This document shows, piece after piece, positions 60,297 to 64,000 of a DNA stretch of 64,000 nucleotides. Below the pieces are notes generated by a model that was given only the letters and a program-made list of their open reading frames with translations, had not been told where the DNA came from and made no database searches. The translations under genes and the position numbers were made by a program. Each line of letters opens with the position of its first letter. Positions within the stretch are counted from its first letter, which is position 1. This DNA is from Aquanectria penicillioides (taxonomy: Eukaryota > Ascomycota > Sordariomycetes > Hypocreales > Nectriaceae). The stretch spans positions 682,001 through 746,000 of the forward strand of contig PYIU01000003.1 in NCBI GenBank assembly GCA_003415625.1, written 5' to 3'.

Positions 60297-61034
60297 GATA
60301 TCTGAAACAAAAAGGGGACACGCCTTCTAAGTTAAGAGAGAGAAACAACTGAAAGCTTTGTGATAGGCATGAGTAAGGCATATGAATGGGCAAAGAATGA
60401 ATTGTGCACTGGTGGAGTCGAGGAGGAGGCTTTGGTCAATACAACTATCTTACAGGTTTTGTTGAGCGGAATCTGGTGATATTTAACCTTTTGGCCTCAG
60501 GACCCTAGAAACCTGTTCGATCCCCGCATCAGGCATGCGTCAGCCAAAAGTGCACCATATGACGTCTCCGAGTGGCTGGAACTCTCTGGCAATCTGCAAT
60601 GATTCAGTGATTGGGTGGAAAAAGGACACTGCAGCAGTAGTTGGGTTTGGGGATTGCGGCTGAAGCTTGGACGATATTTTATCACATTTTGAAAGACACT
60701 GCATAATGTGGCCACCAATGAGGACGTGCTGAAACCATCCTTCAAGGGGGCCGTTGACAGGAAAAGATTTGTGGTGAATTTAATCAGAAGGCAATGATAA
60801 AATAATAAAATGAAATAATAGTATCATTAAGAAAAATGAAGAGAGAGGGGGGGGGGGGGGGGGCTCTTCAGGAATTGTCCGAGACTTGCAAATTCATCAT
60901 GGGCTCACTTAGTCCAACTCACAACACAAGCTTAGCACATGTCTTTCTTACTTTCTTTTTGTGTTTTGATTAGAGGCCCCCTTTGTTACCAGATAAAACC
61001 AAAATGTTGGGCTTTTATTTGTGTACGGAGATGT
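60297..61034. other. Intergenic region with poly-G tract
   Basis: 738 bp upstream of the Clr5-ankyrin gene and downstream of the hydrolase. AT-rich apart from the G17 run. No gene supported; the one short minus-strand frame (60497-60745) shows no conserved feature. Confidence 0.5.
60847..60863. repeat. Poly-G tract (17 G)
   Basis: Seventeen consecutive G after GAGAGA. Long enough for a G-quadruplex with single-base loops or stacked G runs. It lies in noncoding DNA. Its exact length is doubtful given the homopolymer errors elsewhere in this sequence. Confidence 0.8.
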
Positions 61035-62130
61035 TCATACTGCCTGGAACACCTCTGAGATAAATTCAAGACCTCTGTTGTATGCTTCAACCGACCCCTC
61101 CCATGGCTTGCCTGGGAATCCAGACCTGATATCGTGGAGACCATGCGGCCCATCCTCGACAAGTAATAGCTCCGTCTTGACCCCCAGGCTCTTAAGTTGC
61201 TCGTAATGATCTACACTTTCCTGGGTAGTACAACTTCATCAGCTGTCCCGTGAACGAACACAGAGGGAGGATAATCCTTGGTGACAAAAAGCTGCACAAA
61301 GGCTGCCTTGACATCTTCGGGAAGTGCCGCAGCCCGTTCCGAATACTCCAGCTCATTGAGCTTGGCGCCCAAGCCTGGTCGTCCCAAAGCCCCATCAAGA
61401 AAAGTGCCATCCAGTTCCCAGCGAACAGTAAGTGCAAAGCGGCCCGAAACAATGCCGCCTTCGGGAGCGTCATCACTGACAACCGTCTTGCTCGCAAGCA
61501 GCTCTGGAACCTTGTCGAGATTGACAAACTTTGCGATGGTTGTCGGGGGTCGGCCTCTTGTCCAGTGATCCAGAAGCCAATTGCCGCCTGTCCCATAACC
61601 TGTGAGGAGAACTGCAGGTTTGGGCTTGGCATAAACGCAGGCCGCGCGGGCGGAGTAGGCACCAGCGGAAAACCCGGTGACGGCGATGCGAGCCAGATCA
61701 ACGGAGACGGACTCTGGCAGCGCCTTTTCGAACTCTTCGCCTGCTATAAACTTGAACAGAGCCTTTGCATCATCGACCTGATCGAGTGCGGTGCTCGGCT
61801 GGCAAAGTCTGTAATCTGCCGAGATTAAGATGTAGCCCTTCTCCTGGCAGTGGTCTGACATGGAGCGTTAGCCTGGCAACATTTCCTGCACTACAACGAG
61901 CACCAAGAGTGGCTCTTTGTTTGCTCACCGTATAACCAGAGTGGAAAGGTCGGATCCCGACGTGAGCCAGCAGTCATACCACCGCCATGGTAGTGAATCA
62001 AAACCGGCAGAGTTCCGTCAACATTGCGGGGCAAGTAATAGTCGAGCTTGATATCATGACCTTCGACCGTCGAGTACACGAGGGTCAGACCGCCCTCGGG
62101 TAGCTGTGGCTTGAAGTTTGGCAGAGGCAT
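61035..62130 (-). CDS. Alpha/beta-hydrolase (carboxylesterase/lipase, HSL-like), one apparent 1-nt frameshift
   Basis: Two exons (intron 61855-61928) give 340 residues after one base is restored. The oxyanion motif is HYHGGGMTAG (48-51 for HGGG) and the nucleophile elbow is GFSAG (129-133, Ser131). The acid is probably in HGTADEVV and the catalytic His in DGPHGLHD near the C terminus, so the full triad is visible. The frame breaks at GGG 61223-61225 of the + strand. A fourth base gives VVLPQESVDHYEQLKSLGVKTEL and a stop at 61035. Without correction the protein would lose its catalytic His. No signal peptide is seen, so it is likely intracellular. Substrate unknown. It lies beside a hexose transporter on the same strand. 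Confidence 0.85.
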
Positions 62131-62688
62131 ATTGTCTTATGATCGAGAGAAGTTTTCAATAATGTTATTGGAGAAGAACAAGTCCAAAGTGTATGGTTGA
62201 GGAGTCTGGATATTTCCGAGGAACCTCGGCGTTAGTGTTGCGTCACCAAGAGGGCCGTGTTCAGCAATTGCGGGTCTCTCATGGCCCGAGGCCAGGCCCA
62301 AGCGGCGTAGCATTGCACAATGGAATAACTCGTCACCGCCAATTGGAGCGATTCTCCAATTCTCCAAATCACGTAAAGCAGTGGGAATTGACTTTGGTAC
62401 AACGATTGGAGATCCCGGCGTTGAACTTTTGGCCTCCTGTTGGAATCGTTGAATTACGCCTTAGGGGCACATCGGTCACCGTCACCGTGGGCTATATTGG
62501 GAGATCAATCAAGTTCAACAGAGCACATAAATATATGACCTGCATGTTTCGATAAATATACCTTTTATGCGAAGAACACTGAATATATTGAGAAAGCTAA
62601 CTATCTGATTCCACAATGCAAATGTCGAGAAGACTTTTAGAGGCTAAAGTCGGGCCAAAGCAAGAATGTAGTCAGGCAAACCCCCAGA
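62131..62688. promoter_or_regulatory. Intergenic region, hydrolase promoter / transporter 3' flank
   Basis: 558 bp between two minus-strand genes. No convincing gene. The first part should carry the hydrolase promoter and the rest the 3' UTR of the transporter. Confidence 0.5.
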
Positions 62689-64000
62689 CTAAGACTCAGC
62701 TTCAACGTGTTTAGTGTCGCCTGTGTTCTTTTCAACAAGATCCTCCGGTCGACCTACACCAGCCAAACCCAGTTGCTCGTAGATTCTCTGCATGCGAGCA
62801 GCGTCATCTCGCGCAATGGTAGTGTCATCGCCACCAAAGTAGATATCGATTTCCTCAAGCGTCTTATCCTTCGTCTCCGGCACCATCTTCCACACGAATA
62901 TGGCACCTCCAGCACAAAAGGCAGCAAAGAAGATGTAAGTGCCGTACTTCATCGAGGCCAGCATGTCCTTGGTAGTTAGGCCAATAACAAAGTTAAACAT
63001 CCAGTTTGTAGAGGCTACAACGGCGACACCACGAGATCGGAGGGAGTTGGGGAAGAGCTCCTGCGTCAACACCCAGCAGACAGGACCCCAAGAATAGGCG
63101 AAATTGACGGCAAAAAGCCAGATGAAAACAATGGCTGCCCAACCACCAGCCGTGTGGTTAGGCCAATCATCTTCGAAAGAGCCTTCGACAGCGGCGACAA
63201 TAACATGGCAGATCATCATACCGACTGCACCGACAATCAAGAACGTTTTGCGGCCAAAATGATCGAGGTAGAGAACAGCCGGAATCGTAAAGACGATTTG
63301 GAAGATACCAGTAACACCAGTGGCCAGGAGTTGGGTGGTGACAGAGGTGAAACCAAAAGTGGCGAAGATCTGGGGAGCGTAGTAGAGAACCGCATTGATA
63401 CCTGTGAATTGCTGGAAGATCATGATCCAGATACCAATGGAAACGCGCCTGATCATATTCTTGCTGAACATTGGCTTCCAGGTACCCAGAGAACCCCCAT
63501 TCTTGCTCAATTCAGCCTCAACTTCCTCATCAAACATGACACCAGCCTTGATCTCCAGGAATTCCGCACGGAGAACAGGGTCCTCTGGGGCGAGGCGGCG
63601 AAGTCTGCTGAGTGCACTAAGGCAGTCATCGTCGCGGTGCTTGATGGCAAGCCAGCGAGGAGAGAAAGGAAGAAAAAACATTCCGAAGAAGAGAATCCAA
63701 GCGAAGAGGAGCTGGAAGGCAAGAGGAAATCGCCATGAAACATCCTTTTCTCCAGCGCAATGGTGTCCGTGGGCGGCCGTGGCATTGAAGTCACCGGCGC
63801 TAGTGTACCATTCGCTCTCGGGAACGCCCTCAGGTCGGCATGAAGTGCCTCCGACAAAATGCATGCCGTCTGAGAAAGAGAAGGGTCAATAAGGGAACGA
63901 AGGAGCTTAATCAGGATGCTACTTACAGTCAAGCCAAAAGGCAACAGCGGTACCAATGGTAATGCACAGCTGCTGAAGAGACACCAATCCACCACGAAGC
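62689..64000 (-). CDS. MFS hexose transporter, 5' end cut by window edge
   Basis: Sugar porter of the major facilitator superfamily. Two exons are visible: 63927-64000 (continuing beyond the window) and 62689-63869, with a 57-nt intron (63870-63926) splitting a Tyr codon in FWLDYGMHF. Conserved features are RGGLVSLQQLCITIG (end of span 4 region), SWRFPLAFQ, FLPFSPRWL (the family PESPRWL motif with F-S replacing E-S), QQFTGINAVLYYAPQIF, DHFGRKTFL, and the C-terminal PETKDKTLEEID. The N-terminal quarter, with spans 1-3, lies outside the window. The QQFTGINA and LEEID patterns match fungal high-affinity glucose or monosaccharide transporters. Substrate inferred, not proven. The frame is intact in the visible part. 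Confidence 0.9.

Overview
The window looks like nuclear DNA of a filamentous ascomycete, most likely a Sordariomycete and plausibly Hypocreales. Many genes carry short introns of about 47-80 nt with GTAAGT-like donors and CTRAC-like branch points. The genes include fungal types (ATP25, RPO41, DBP4, ESF1, a LaeA-like methyltransferase, a Clr5-domain ankyrin protein). One tRNA-Ser gene has an intron. I found no bacterial, viral, CRISPR or clear transposon signature. The order assignment is an inference; only the fungal and ascomycete character is well supported.

Layout. 0.2-12.4 kb is dense housekeeping: ATP25 (-) and the mitochondrial RNA polymerase RPO41 (+) as a divergent pair, the tRNA-synthetase cofactor ARC1 (-), and a LSH/DDM1/MUS-30-type SNF2 remodeller (+). 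12.7-18.4 kb is one giant ankyrin/coiled-coil gene (-). 18.4-21.4 kb is gene-poor, followed by a DUF7587-like orphan (+), a zeta-crystallin-like quinone oxidoreductase (+) and UDP-glucose 4-epimerase (-). 28.6-41.6 kb holds a SUN-domain nuclear-envelope protein (+), the DEAD-box helicase DBP4 (-), tRNA-Ser(UGA) (-), a doubtful small membrane protein (+), ESF1 (+) and a LaeA-like methyltransferase (-). 41.6-47.0 kb is a microsatellite-rich desert in front of a small membrane protein (+). 48-64 kb has a more accessory character: flavin monooxygenase, glutathione transferase, MFS monocarboxylate-type transporter (all -), an Mpv17/PMP22 protein (+), a Clr5-ankyrin protein (-), an alpha/beta hydrolase (-) and a hexose transporter cut by the window edge (-).

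The most important observation concerns the sequence itself. Nine conserved genes are each broken by loss of exactly one base inside a short C or G run (11 sites). In every case, adding one C or G rejoins the reading frames, restores family-conserved sequence and makes the spliced length a multiple of three. This points to systematic homopolymer under-calling in the assembly rather than pseudogenes. Those genes are annotated across the break.

Functional links: ATP25 and RPO41 both serve mitochondrial gene expression from one 492-bp intergenic region. DBP4 and ESF1 both act in 40S ribosome (18S rRNA) biogenesis and lie head to head around a tRNA gene. The FMO, GST and MFS genes are co-oriented and could form a small detoxification or catabolic group, which is only an inference.
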